A DNA stretch of 15,937 bases from an uncultured Bacilli bacterium (GCA_947600015.1 CANQFX010000025.1:1-15937); one strand, 5' to 3'. Counted from the first letter of the stretch, positions 1-8,353 are shown. Notes: a model not told the origin generated them from the sequence alone. Made by a program: numbers and translations.

Positions 1-40
1 TTTTTGCAAGAAAAAAAGAAAAAAAGTGAAATTTTGTGCA

Positions 41-973
41 CTATTGATTTTTATTTTTTGTCAGTACAAATTTCTTTGTCTTATCATCATAAGTTAAATT
101 TTCCTTTTGTAAAATATCTGTTTGTTCATTTAAATTCTTCCAGAAGTTTTTAAAATCTTCTACGATATCTTTTCCTTCAATACCTAATTCTTTAGAATAG
201 TATATAATTATTTTGTCTTTTCCCTGTTCTAATACCTCTTCTATTTTCTCTGGTTGAATAATATAGCCATAACTTTTGTCCCAGTGAGGATTAGTGACTG
301 GCATTGTTTCTTTGACTCGAAATAAGATTCTTCTTAAAAAAGCAGGATGACACATTGGAAAATAGCAAATATGAGTATCTAGTTTTTCTCGTGCTTTTTT
401 AATATTTAATTGATTATATATATACTCTTGATCTACGAAACTAGCATCCACAAAGTCTAAATTAATGCGATATCCCATTTGTTCTAACAATTGAATTAAT
501 TCTAAAGTAATAATTCCACGATTCAAAATTTGATTTCGGGTTTCTCCATTTCTAGCAGTAACCATAAATAAGATATCTAGAAATTGATAATTTTCTTTTC
601 TTGTCAATTGATACATTGATTTGGGATTTCCCATCAAATATTTTTGAACGCTGGGACGAAATCCATAACTTCCTATCGTATTTTTTCTATTTTGAGTTAA
701 GTGAGGTAATTCTTCTTTTAAAACTTTTTCTAATTGAAGAAATTCTTGAAATTCTTGATTTTTTACACCATACAAGCAATACTGGATTGTTTCTTCTAAA
801 CTTTCTGTTCCTGAAAATTCGCTTCCCTCCATCTCGCTTGAAAGACCTGAAAAGCTACCAAAGATTTCTTGGTTTACTTCTGTTTCTTGGATATACTTTA
901 TGATATCTGCTAGACTGTCAAATGTATTTTTAAATATCGTATTTCCATCTTTTGTTATAATTTCTTTTTTCAT
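41..973 (-). CDS. DUF7192-like protein, partner of an AAA+ ATPase
   Basis: This is a 310-residue protein of unknown biochemical role, last gene of a four-gene operon. I start it at the ATG at 973, two bases after the preceding stop, because AAGGA lies 8 bases upstream; a longer in-frame start at 1027 would overlap the ATPase gene by over 50 bases and adds a non-conserved extension. Visible motifs are FSGTESLEETIQYCLYG (53-69) and GFRPSVQKYLMGNPKSM (104-120), then a segment ending LLEQMGYRINLDFV (162-175), and a PMCHPAFLRR element (206-215). The first two match my memory of phage and bacterial proteins (I believe DUF7192) encoded beside CobS-like AAA+ ATPases. The pattern RG...LLEQMGYRI resembles a helix-strand of von Willebrand A domains, but no MIDAS motif (DxSxS) is visible. 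The family assignment is from recall; the vWA-like idea is inference. Confidence 0.6.
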   Translation of the reverse strand: MKKEIITKDGNTIFKNTFDSLADIIKYIQETEVNQEIFGSFSGLSSEMEGSEFSGTESLEETIQYCLYGVKNQEFQEFLQLEKVLKEELPHLTQNRKNTIGSYGFRPSVQKYLMGNPKSMYQLTRKENYQFLDILFMVTARNGETRNQILNRGIITLELIQLLEQMGYRINLDFVDASFVDQEYIYNQLNIKKAREKLDTHICYFPMCHPAFLRRILFRVKETMPVTNPHWDKSYGYIIQPEKIEEVLEQGKDKIIIYYSKELGIEGKDIVEDFKNFWKNLNEQTDILQKENLTYDDKTKKFVLTKNKNQ

Positions 974-975
974 AT

Positions 976-2871
976 TTATTTTCCTTGTTGCATCTTTTTT
1001 ATTACCTTTTGGAATTGAGGTAACCAAGTGTCTTCTTTTTTACCATATTGTTGATAAAAATCTAAAATATCTTCACTTAATCCAGACAATGTTTCAATTC
1101 TTTTATTTTTAATGAATTTATTCATGATAATCTCATCCATAGAAACAATACCTGAGGAAAGATATCTTTTAATATCTTTTAAATCCGTAGTAGATAAAAC
1201 GTCATATAAATCACGAGATTCAATTGCATGACGAAAAGCACGGGCAAATAGATATAAATCTTCATCATTTGCAATTAATCGTTTTTCCAATTTCTCATCA
1301 TAAGAATATGGAATTTTTTCAAATCGCGCTAAGAAGGCCAAGTCCATTTGTTCTCTAGCATTATACTTTGAATCTGCTCCATCTCCCCAAGTATTGGCTG
1401 TCGTAATTAATCGGAAATCAGGATGTGGTTTTACAATCTCTCCATTCGGGAATAAGTAAGGCTCATATCCATCTCCACTAATAATTTTATTTAACTCTAG
1501 AGCAGCTTTAGACTCACTGCTATCTACCTCATTTAAACAGCAAACTCCTCCATATTTATAGACATCATAAAATGGTGCTTTAACGAAGTGTCCACTTGCA
1601 TCATTATATCCTTTAATTAATGCATATTCATCACTAATGAATCCTAAATCATAGAATTTTAAATTAAATATTTGCGCTAATTGCTTTGCCGCATGACTTT
1701 TACCACTACCACTTGGTCCAATTAACATAATGGGTTTATTCAATAAAAAGTATTTTAAAATTTTATCAAAATTTTCATGATATAAATCCCCATTCATTTT
1801 TTCTCTTTTAATTTGTTCATAAGTACTTTTTAGGGAAATATTAGAATGGAAAGAAGATGTTTGTGATTGTTCTACTTCTCCTGCTTCTACTCTTTTCGCA
1901 ATAGATTCTACTTTTTGGGGATCAACTCCTACTTCTTCGTGAATTAAGGTCAAATATTTTTCTCCTAATTCTCTAATTTGTCTTAATGTATCTTCTCCTA
2001 AGCGTTCACTACCTTTTGTTATATTTTTAAAAAGTTCTGTAATTTCTTCATATTTTCGGTCAAATTTATTGGTTTTCTTTTCTACAATCTCTCGAACTCT
2101 TTTTTCTACTTCATCAGATACTTCTATTGCTTTACTTTTTGCTTCTTCTGTTAAAAATACAGAATCACTTACTTCTTGTCTTAATTTTAACACTTGTTGT
2201 GCAATTTCTTGAATTCTCTCTTCATCCACATCATAAAATCCTGCTGCTTCTTGATCTTTTCTTAATGTTTCATTGATTTGTTTTGCTACTATTTCCTTGT
2301 TCATTTCACTTGGCTCTATTTTTTTCATCAAATTAATTACAGAAGCAAAGAAGGCTCTTTCATCAACATAATAAATACGGGCTTTTATCATATATGAAGT
2401 AATTTGCTCAATCATATAATCATGATAATTATAGTATAAAAATTGGCGATAAATTTCTAGTGTTAATTTTTTATTTTCCAATAGATGATATACTGTAGAA
2501 AACTCCATTTGATCTCTCATCCATTGAGGCTGTTTTAAAGCAATATTGAAAAATTGAAAAAATAAACTTTTTTTCTCTTTATCTTCTGGATTATCACAAA
2601 TTAATTGATATAGTTTTTCAGCAGAGGAAATTGCAAAATCAAATTGAGCTTGTTCTCTCATAATTTTACGCATAATTTCATATAGTAATTTTTCCTCACA
2701 AAAACTATCTATTTGGCCATTTATAAAATGCTTTGTTAAATATTCAGAAAGTTCCTCTTTTTGATTATAAGAGGTTTCTTTAATATCTTCTAAAAATAAA
2801 TCTAAATTTGATTTTTCTGCTTCTTCTAATTTTTCTTCGGTTTTATTTAAAAATTTATCAAATATTCCCAT
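976..2871 (-). CDS. CobS/MoxR-like AAA+ ATPase with long coiled-coil N-terminus
   Basis: This is a 631-residue AAA+ ATPase of the AAA_5/MoxR/CobS type, expected to act as a hexameric remodelling motor in the cytoplasm. The first 210 residues are helical and unrecognised; about 215-335 is rich in heptad-like E/K/V segments and probably coiled coil. The AAA+ module fills about 350-560: Walker A GPSGSGKS (385-392), Walker B VCCLNEVD (443-450), sensor 1 TTAN (490-493), and a YNAREQMDLAFLARFEK block (503-519) with a likely arginine finger R516. HPDFRLITTANTWGDGAD is typical of CobS-like phage ATPases. The Walker B aspartate is replaced by asparagine (N447) while the catalytic glutamate E448 is kept. 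The start follows GAAGGGAT by 4 bases. It sits 18 bases after the 408-residue gene and two bases before the DUF7192-like gene, so the proteins probably work together. Confidence 0.85.
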   Translation of the reverse strand: MGIFDKFLNKTEEKLEEAEKSNLDLFLEDIKETSYNQKEELSEYLTKHFINGQIDSFCEEKLLYEIMRKIMREQAQFDFAISSAEKLYQLICDNPEDKEKKSLFFQFFNIALKQPQWMRDQMEFSTVYHLLENKKLTLEIYRQFLYYNYHDYMIEQITSYMIKARIYYVDERAFFASVINLMKKIEPSEMNKEIVAKQINETLRKDQEAAGFYDVDEERIQEIAQQVLKLRQEVSDSVFLTEEAKSKAIEVSDEVEKRVREIVEKKTNKFDRKYEEITELFKNITKGSERLGEDTLRQIRELGEKYLTLIHEEVGVDPQKVESIAKRVEAGEVEQSQTSSFHSNISLKSTYEQIKREKMNGDLYHENFDKILKYFLLNKPIMLIGPSGSGKSHAAKQLAQIFNLKFYDLGFISDEYALIKGYNDASGHFVKAPFYDVYKYGGVCCLNEVDSSESKAALELNKIISGDGYEPYLFPNGEIVKPHPDFRLITTANTWGDGADSKYNAREQMDLAFLARFEKIPYSYDEKLEKRLIANDEDLYLFARAFRHAIESRDLYDVLSTTDLKDIKRYLSSGIVSMDEIIMNKFIKNKRIETLSGLSEDILDFYQQYGKKEDTWLPQFQKVIKKMQQGK

Positions 2872-2889
2872 ATTTATCCCTTCTTTTTA

Positions 2890-4116
2890 TTATCTTCTAA
2901 TTTTTTGATTTATTTTTGCCACTTCATTTTCCTTTAATTCTGTTTTCTTTTTTGTTGTAAATATTTCTCCTAAAGTAACATTTTCTTCTGTTTCTATCAT
3001 TTCATAAGAATAATTATCTAAACTACATGATGAATCATCGGCAATCTTTCGATTGATACCACATCGTTTTTGAACTAAAAGTAAATTGCTTGTTTCACTT
3101 TCTATTGGGAGAAATAAGATTTCTTCTTCATGTTGTTCAAATGGTATGAATATTCCATGATGTGATAGTCCATACTTTTCCGTCTTTAATATTTGAATAC
3201 ATTGTTCCTGAAAATTGATATGATAAGATAGACGATTTCCTATATTTTTTTCATCTAATTCTGTTTGAAATAATAGAAAATTGTTTTTTGCTGTTTTGAT
3301 TCCTTCGGCAATTGTTTTATATCCTACCAAATCTAAATAAAAATCAATTTTTTCTTTTTCTTCACTAGAAATTTTTTGATTTTTTTGATCTAAATAAATT
3401 GTTTTCCCTTCATACCGGATGGCTCGTTCTAATAGTTGCGTGTTGAAATCGTACATTGTACTTCCGCTCATTGTTTTGTCGCTATTTTGCCATAAAATTC
3501 GTACATATTCTTCAAAAATTTGAATTTTTCCTTGAAGAAAAAAACCAATTCCTGCCGTTCCATTACTAGAAAAGGACATCGTTTTTTCATCTTGTTTTGT
3601 AAGAATCAATGATTGATATTTTTCCTCTTCGCCTACAGAGTAAGAAAGAAGATACTTATTTCGATATCCCATCATTTTCCCTATTTTTAGTTCATTCTCA
3701 GGATAGAAAAAAAGCAAGATGGAACGTAGGGCATCCATGATATATTCTTGCATTAATCTAATTTGGAAATTACGATTTTCTGTAAAAGCAAGAGGTCTTT
3801 GACTATGTTTCTTTGGTGATTCTTCTTTTTTTGATAAAACTGCTAGTTTTTCTAATAAACCTTTTGATTCTTCATCTAAAAATTCAATTTTCCTTTGATT
3901 CTTTTCTTGTTGATAAACTTGAATTACTTTTTTAATATATGATAAAAAATAAGGGGAAGAACTATCATAACGAATACTTTGGTTTTCCCCATAAACAATC
4001 TGTAATGATATTTGTTGTTTGTCATGCTCCTCATCTAAATAAGGATTTACCGTTGTACAATAAATTAAATTTAAATCTTTGATCTTAGCAATCTCAATTT
4101 CCTGTAAATCCTGCAT
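2890..4116 (-). CDS. hypothetical protein in TelA/AAA+ operon
   Basis: I do not recognise this 408-residue protein. It has no signal peptide and no clear membrane segment, so it is probably cytoplasmic. Residues 1-75 look like a small beta-rich domain. A charged linker (about 85-110) follows, then a mixed alpha/beta central part with aromatic-rich segments (for example SILLFFYPENELKIGK). The last 30 residues are Lys/Glu rich. Near the C-terminal end are C350 and C362 (KRCGIN, SSCSLD), with no metal-binding pattern. The start has a good ribosome-binding site (GAGGGGAT, 5 bases from ATG) and lies 14 bases after the TelA-family stop. Its place between a TelA-family protein and an AAA+ ATPase suggests a subunit or adaptor of that system, which is inference. 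Confidence 0.7.
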   Translation of the reverse strand: MQDLQEIEIAKIKDLNLIYCTTVNPYLDEEHDKQQISLQIVYGENQSIRYDSSSPYFLSYIKKVIQVYQQEKNQRKIEFLDEESKGLLEKLAVLSKKEESPKKHSQRPLAFTENRNFQIRLMQEYIMDALRSILLFFYPENELKIGKMMGYRNKYLLSYSVGEEEKYQSLILTKQDEKTMSFSSNGTAGIGFFLQGKIQIFEEYVRILWQNSDKTMSGSTMYDFNTQLLERAIRYEGKTIYLDQKNQKISSEEKEKIDFYLDLVGYKTIAEGIKTAKNNFLLFQTELDEKNIGNRLSYHINFQEQCIQILKTEKYGLSHHGIFIPFEQHEEEILFLPIESETSNLLLVQKRCGINRKIADDSSCSLDNYSYEMIETEENVTLGEIFTTKKKTELKENEVAKINQKIRR

Positions 4117-4130
4117 GCTATCCCCTCTTT

Positions 4131-5372
4131 TTATTTTTTCCTATATGGATTTTTTGAAGTAGGCTCTTCGTAAAAACTTACAGCCACTTCTCTTCCTTGA
4201 ATCATATTGTCTATTACTTCTTGTTCTGCCTTATGTGACTGATTGATTTCTTCTACTAAAGCACGTGTTTTTTCTTTCGCTTTTTCTCCTTCACTTTCCC
4301 AATGTTCTATTAAGTCTAATCCTTTCCTTATATTATCGCGTAGTTTCTCTAATGTTTCATCAAAGATATTTCCTTTTATACTTAATTCTTTTGCTTTTTC
4401 AAGGTTTCCTACTAACGTATCTGAATTTTCTGCCATAGCAGTATTTGCTGCAGTTACAATTGCTTGTTGTCTTTCAATATCTTCTTTTTGACGATGAATA
4501 GAAACAACATTTACTGCTTGAATTTGTAAAAGTGGCATCGTAGTACTAAGGAAAGATTCACAATTTGTAATAATTTCAGCAGAAGCAATCTGAGCTAATC
4601 CCATTTCTTGTATTTGTTGTTTAAATCTAGCGGCGGATCCTTGCAAATCAACTAATTTTCTATCAAAGATACTTACTGTTTGTTTTGCTAATTTTAATTT
4701 ATACTGACAATCTAAATCTTCTGGATTTGCTTGGTAAGCTTGCTCTAATTTTGCAAGTTCTCCTTGTTCAAATGATGCTTTATCTTGATAACCTATTTCA
4801 ATTAACCAATCTAATTTTTTAATCCATGGTTCTAGTTTTTTCTTAAATGAGCTGTCCATCTTCATTCCTTCCAAATGATCTAACTCTGTTTGTTTTACAT
4901 CATTTGCAATCATCCCAAGTCCCTCTACATAACGTTTATATTGTTCATTTGTAGATTCCATTATTTCATATTCTTCTTTGTTTTTTTTCGATGAAATCAA
5001 AGGTAAACTATGGACACGATTTCCAAGTAAAGGAATACGACTTAATAATCCTGTTAATTTTTCTCTTTTTATCTCATCGTTTTCCAAGTCTTTCTTTTTT
5101 TGCTCTTGGGCATCAAAATATTGTTTAAAAGAAATTAACTCATTTATTTTTTTATTATTTAAAGCAACATGTTCACTTTCTTTACTACCTTTTAGTTCTG
5201 CAACACCATTGGCAAGTGCTGTCATTTCATCTAATACTTCTTTTCCGTAATTTAAAATACTAAAAGTATCATGAAAATCAACTCTTTTTAACCCTTCATA
5301 AGCTCCTACTTGCGTAGATTCATTTTCTTCTACTACTTCGTCTATTATTACTTCATCTGTATCTATTATCAT
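4131..5372 (-). CDS. TelA-family (toxic anion resistance) protein
   Basis: This 413-residue protein is almost entirely helical and resembles the TelA family (toxic anion resistance; PF05816), members of which are linked to tellurite and other stress responses and often occur with Ter-type operons. The TelA-like region is about 145-385: a helical hairpin LEPWIKKLDWLIEIG (180-194), a block ending in QTVSIFDRKLVDLQGSAARF (231-250), and a conserved-looking stretch STTMPLLQIQAVNVV (276-290) before the last long helices. The acidic N-terminus (MIIDTDEVIIDEVVEE) is probably disordered. No signal peptide or membrane segment is seen. It is the first gene of the four-gene operon, with promoter -35 TTTACA and -10 TAGAAT and ribosome-binding site GGAGGGG seven bases from ATG. 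Real tellurite resistance is not implied; the molecular role of TelA is poorly understood. The match is from pattern recognition. Confidence 0.75.
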   Translation of the reverse strand: MIIDTDEVIIDEVVEENESTQVGAYEGLKRVDFHDTFSILNYGKEVLDEMTALANGVAELKGSKESEHVALNNKKINELISFKQYFDAQEQKKKDLENDEIKREKLTGLLSRIPLLGNRVHSLPLISSKKNKEEYEIMESTNEQYKRYVEGLGMIANDVKQTELDHLEGMKMDSSFKKKLEPWIKKLDWLIEIGYQDKASFEQGELAKLEQAYQANPEDLDCQYKLKLAKQTVSIFDRKLVDLQGSAARFKQQIQEMGLAQIASAEIITNCESFLSTTMPLLQIQAVNVVSIHRQKEDIERQQAIVTAANTAMAENSDTLVGNLEKAKELSIKGNIFDETLEKLRDNIRKGLDLIEHWESEGEKAKEKTRALVEEINQSHKAEQEVIDNMIQGREVAVSFYEEPTSKNPYRKK

Positions 5373-5399
5373 AAGATATCCCCTCCATTTGTATTGGCT

Positions 5400-5428
5400 A
5401 TTCTAACATAAAATTTATTAGTTGTAAA
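5400..5428 (-). promoter_or_regulatory. promoter of the telA operon
   Basis: On the minus strand, -35 TTTACA (5423-5428) is followed by a 17-base spacer and -10 TAGAAT (5400-5405), with TG one base upstream of the -10 (extended -10). Start of transcription is predicted near 5393, 21 bases before the TelA-family ATG. The -35 begins 10 bases after the upstream gene's stop, so this is an internal promoter in a larger unidirectional block. Confidence 0.65.
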
Positions 5429-5437
5429 TAATTTTCA

Positions 5438-7333
5438 TTATTTATTTTGTGTTTTTATTTTCATAATGAAATTTGCTAATGTTTCATATTCTTCTTGTGT
5501 TAGTGACATAGAATATGTTAAAGCATCCATGATTTGTTGTGTTGTCAATACTTCTCCTAGTTGTGACAAATTTCTTTTTACTTTATTTTTCGATATTCTA
5601 ATCCCATTCATTTCATAAGTATTTTTTGTTTTTAAAAATTGTTCTAAAAATTCTAACAATTCTTCTTTATTTTGTTCTTTTTCTTCTAATTCTTGATTAT
5701 AATTGGTAGCATTATAAATATAGTAATCTAAATATTCATCAGGAATGATAAATTTTTTGCTAGCGATTATATTAGTTAAGTCTTCTTTGTTTTCTATAGG
5801 AATATTTAGGCGATTGATAATTAGAATCTTTTTGGCATTTGGACCAATAGAATCTATCAGTTCAAAATCCTCCTCTAAAAAGGTTTCTAATCCTAGCTCT
5901 AATGCTTGATCAATTTTCTCTCTTAAGTTTTCTTGTTTTAAGAAAATCAAAGAAGACGCATTTCTTAATACCTTAGAAAATTGATATTCTTCTAATATTT
6001 TTAAGTTATTTTCTAATTTATGATTCTCTTCTAATAAAATTTCTGATGTTTTCATGATTACAGTAGGAGAAATGTTTTTTTCTTGCATTAATTTTATATT
6101 TTTCATGAAATTCGTATAATCTTCTTTTTCTTGCATCCAAATTTGTTTTGCTTCTTTTACCAATTGTTTTGTAACATATCCTTTATTTACACATTGAAAA
6201 ATATTTTCCGTAATTTCTTTGGTGGTATGGTTTAAAATCTCTATGATTTCCTCTGGTTCTGTGATAGAAAGTTCCTTAAATTTTTCTAATATAAACCGAG
6301 TATCATCAATTCCTTTTGTCATATCAATATCATATTCATCGATAGAAATATGATATTCTTGAAATAATGCTCGAAAACAATTTTCTGAATTTCTAGATAA
6401 TTGTTCATATTCCTCTTTTAATTCTTGATGAAATTTTTCATTATGTTGATAAATAACCTTTAAAATTTCTTTTCTAAGTTTCTCATCAGGAATCTTGGAT
6501 AAATTTGCAGGTAAACTATGAATTCTTTCTTCTGCTTTTTGTTTTTGAAGCCATTCTTCCATTACAATATAATTTGTTAAATTTCTTCTAGCGATTTTTT
6601 TGGTTTTATTTTCCTGTTCTATTAGACTAGATGCATAATCTTTAATTTTATCCAAAACCTCTGTTAAAAAATCCATTCGATAACCTGTTTTTACCAAGCG
6701 ATTAAAAACTTTTTCATATTCTTTGGAAGAGAATCGAATGTGCATTTCTTTAGTAACTTCTTGCATTTTATCTTTTGTTATCTCTCGAAGTTCAAACATT
6801 GTTTTAATACCAAGTACAACGGCACCTGCTTCTTTTAATGTCTCCATATCTTCTTCAGCAATCAAAAATAAATCGATGATATTTATTGTTTTAGAATCGT
6901 GAAGAGAAATTAGAGATTCCAAATCTTCCTTCGTTAATTTACTTTTCGAACTCATTTTTTTTATTAGCCAATTTCTCTTATATTTACTAGTTTCTGCAAT
7001 GATTTCTTTTACTTGGTCTTGCGTCTTTTCTTCTACAATATCAAATACACTATTCATAATCTCTCTAAACTCATTTGGATCCATTTGTTCAAATAAAATA
7101 TGATTGGACTTTACAATTTCGGATATCTCTGAAAATGTTAGATTCTTTTTTTGAACATCTAAATAAGCAATCATAAAATCACGTAAATTGATTTTCATAA
7201 TATTTAAAATGGTATTTAATTGATTTTTTAGTATAAATTTTTCTAGAAATTCTTTTTCTTGATTTTTCTGATTTAGTTCTTGAATACATTCTTTTTGGAG
7301 ACATTTTAGCTCTTTAAAAATTTCTAGATTCAT
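5438..7333 (-). CDS. large all-helical protein of unknown family
   Basis: I do not recognise this 631-residue protein. It is very rich in Glu, Lys, Ile, Leu and Asn, has no signal peptide or membrane segment, and looks like a long array of amphipathic helices, possibly degenerate helical repeats. No nuclease, ATPase or other catalytic motif is visible. The C-terminal 60 residues differ: a strand-like turn YEMNGIRISKNKVKRN (573-588) is followed by two or three helices ending at MKIKTQNK, which could be a small basic binding domain. The ATG overlaps the stop of the preceding RelE-like gene as ATGA, so translation is probably coupled. It also has its own strong ribosome-binding site (AAAGGGGG, nine bases from ATG). 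Its tight pairing suggests it binds or regulates the RelE-like protein, which is inference. Confidence 0.75.
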   Translation of the reverse strand: MNLEIFKELKCLQKECIQELNQKNQEKEFLEKFILKNQLNTILNIMKINLRDFMIAYLDVQKKNLTFSEISEIVKSNHILFEQMDPNEFREIMNSVFDIVEEKTQDQVKEIIAETSKYKRNWLIKKMSSKSKLTKEDLESLISLHDSKTINIIDLFLIAEEDMETLKEAGAVVLGIKTMFELREITKDKMQEVTKEMHIRFSSKEYEKVFNRLVKTGYRMDFLTEVLDKIKDYASSLIEQENKTKKIARRNLTNYIVMEEWLQKQKAEERIHSLPANLSKIPDEKLRKEILKVIYQHNEKFHQELKEEYEQLSRNSENCFRALFQEYHISIDEYDIDMTKGIDDTRFILEKFKELSITEPEEIIEILNHTTKEITENIFQCVNKGYVTKQLVKEAKQIWMQEKEDYTNFMKNIKLMQEKNISPTVIMKTSEILLEENHKLENNLKILEEYQFSKVLRNASSLIFLKQENLREKIDQALELGLETFLEEDFELIDSIGPNAKKILIINRLNIPIENKEDLTNIIASKKFIIPDEYLDYYIYNATNYNQELEEKEQNKEELLEFLEQFLKTKNTYEMNGIRISKNKVKRNLSQLGEVLTTQQIMDALTYSMSLTQEEYETLANFIMKIKTQNK

Positions 7334-8325
7334 AAAATATTTCCCCCTTTGTTCGATTCTTTTTTGGTATTTGGTAATAGAATATTAAATAACTCTTCTT
7401 GATATTGTTCATTCAATTTAATGAATTTTTCCTGTTCTAATTGTGTTTTTAATCGTTCTTTTTGATTTTTATATTGCATTACCGTATTGATTAATTTTTC
7501 TACATAAGATTTATCTTTGTCTGTCTTTTTTATAAATGCCGTTAGTATGGCATAATCATGAGGACCAATTCGATCAAAGATTACTCTTATTTTAAAATCT
7601 TTTACTTCACTAATTCCATATAATTGGCTATGGTTGTGATCAAATCTTTTTACATTTTTAAAACTACCATCAATAATGGATTGAAATAATCCTAAAAAAC
7701 CCTCATAATAAGCAGAATCAATTCTCTTTAATTCCTCTATTACGCGAATATTTCCTCCTGAAGTAGGAACTAATATTAAGTGATTTCTTTTTTGTTCTTC
7801 CTGTGAGCATTCTTTTTCTTTACTTTTTTCTATTTCCGTAATCAATTGTATTTTTTGTTCATTTAAAGTGATTTCTTCCCTAAATTCTAACCAATCCTCT
7901 TTTGTCAGGTTTTCTTTCTCTGTCATTAAAAGTTCGTGAATTTCTTTTATATTTCTTAATAGTTCTGCTTTGATTCGTAATAAAATACTTGCATAATCAT
8001 AGTTGCTTTTTTGAGGTAAATTCTCTTCTATGTGTTCTCTACTACAATCCATACTAGATATTTTTTTAATTTCATCATAGTAATAATTAAATTCATCCTC
8101 AAAATCTTGATTTATCTCTATCTTTTGTTTCTCTTCTTTTTGGTCTTTAGCAATATTAGGATTCGTTTTATAAGACTTTGTTTTTTTAGTATGTTTTATC
8201 TTTGTCATCGAACGAAGCTTTTTTACTTCACTTTCCATCATATTTGCTGTTTTTATATTATCTTTTACGACTCTAAATAATTCCTCTTCTGAGGCTGCAC
8301 AAAAATCAATGATTTCAAAATCCAT
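7330..8325 (-). CDS. protein with RelE/HigB-like C-terminal domain
   Basis: This protein has 331 residues if started at the second ATG (8325). I prefer that start because the strong site AAGGGGG lies eight bases before it but only about three bases before the ATG at 8331. Residues 1-60 are helical, then a Lys-rich linker, then helices to about residue 180. Residues about 185-290 resemble the RelE/HigB (phage Gp49-like) fold: LKRIDSAYYEGFLGLF, then FKNVKRFDHNHSQLYGI, SEVKDFKIRVIFDR, and DYAILTAFIKKTDKDK followed by a basic helix. This matches the usual order of strands (kLyEiR..., yRviY, ...iLlhaFxKKtxK). Stand-alone toxins of this type are about 100 residues, so this is a toxin-like domain with a 185-residue N-terminal extension and a 40-residue tail. 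It is first in a two-gene operon. Ribonuclease activity is not shown. Confidence 0.65.
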   Translation of the reverse strand: MDFEIIDFCAASEEELFRVVKDNIKTANMMESEVKKLRSMTKIKHTKKTKSYKTNPNIAKDQKEEKQKIEINQDFEDEFNYYYDEIKKISSMDCSREHIEENLPQKSNYDYASILLRIKAELLRNIKEIHELLMTEKENLTKEDWLEFREEITLNEQKIQLITEIEKSKEKECSQEEQKRNHLILVPTSGGNIRVIEELKRIDSAYYEGFLGLFQSIIDGSFKNVKRFDHNHSQLYGISEVKDFKIRVIFDRIGPHDYAILTAFIKKTDKDKSYVEKLINTVMQYKNQKERLKTQLEQEKFIKLNEQYQEELFNILLPNTKKESNKGGNIL

Positions 8326-8353
8326 TTTCATTTCCCCCTTTTTAATGTTCTTT

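Noticed and set aside
1..40. Terminator of the four-gene operon
   Set aside because: There are T-runs on the minus strand, but only a 4-bp stem (AGTG/CACT), too weak to call.
974..1027. Upstream in-frame start (ATG at 1027) for the 310-residue gene
   Set aside because: It overlaps the ATPase coding region, has no good ribosome-binding site, and the ATG at 973 is preceded by AAGGA at the right distance.
601..1112. Plus-strand open frames opposite the 310-residue and ATPase genes
   Set aside because: They are composition-driven shadows (Phe/Leu/Ser-rich translations), with no ribosome-binding site or family resemblance. The same holds at 4243-4491, 4978-5250, 8032-8280, 9548-9751, 13509-13694 and 15405-15686.
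5425..5444. Hairpin TAAATAAT-TTTC-ATTATTTA as a terminator
   Set aside because: The stem is all A-T and is not followed by a T-run on the minus strand.
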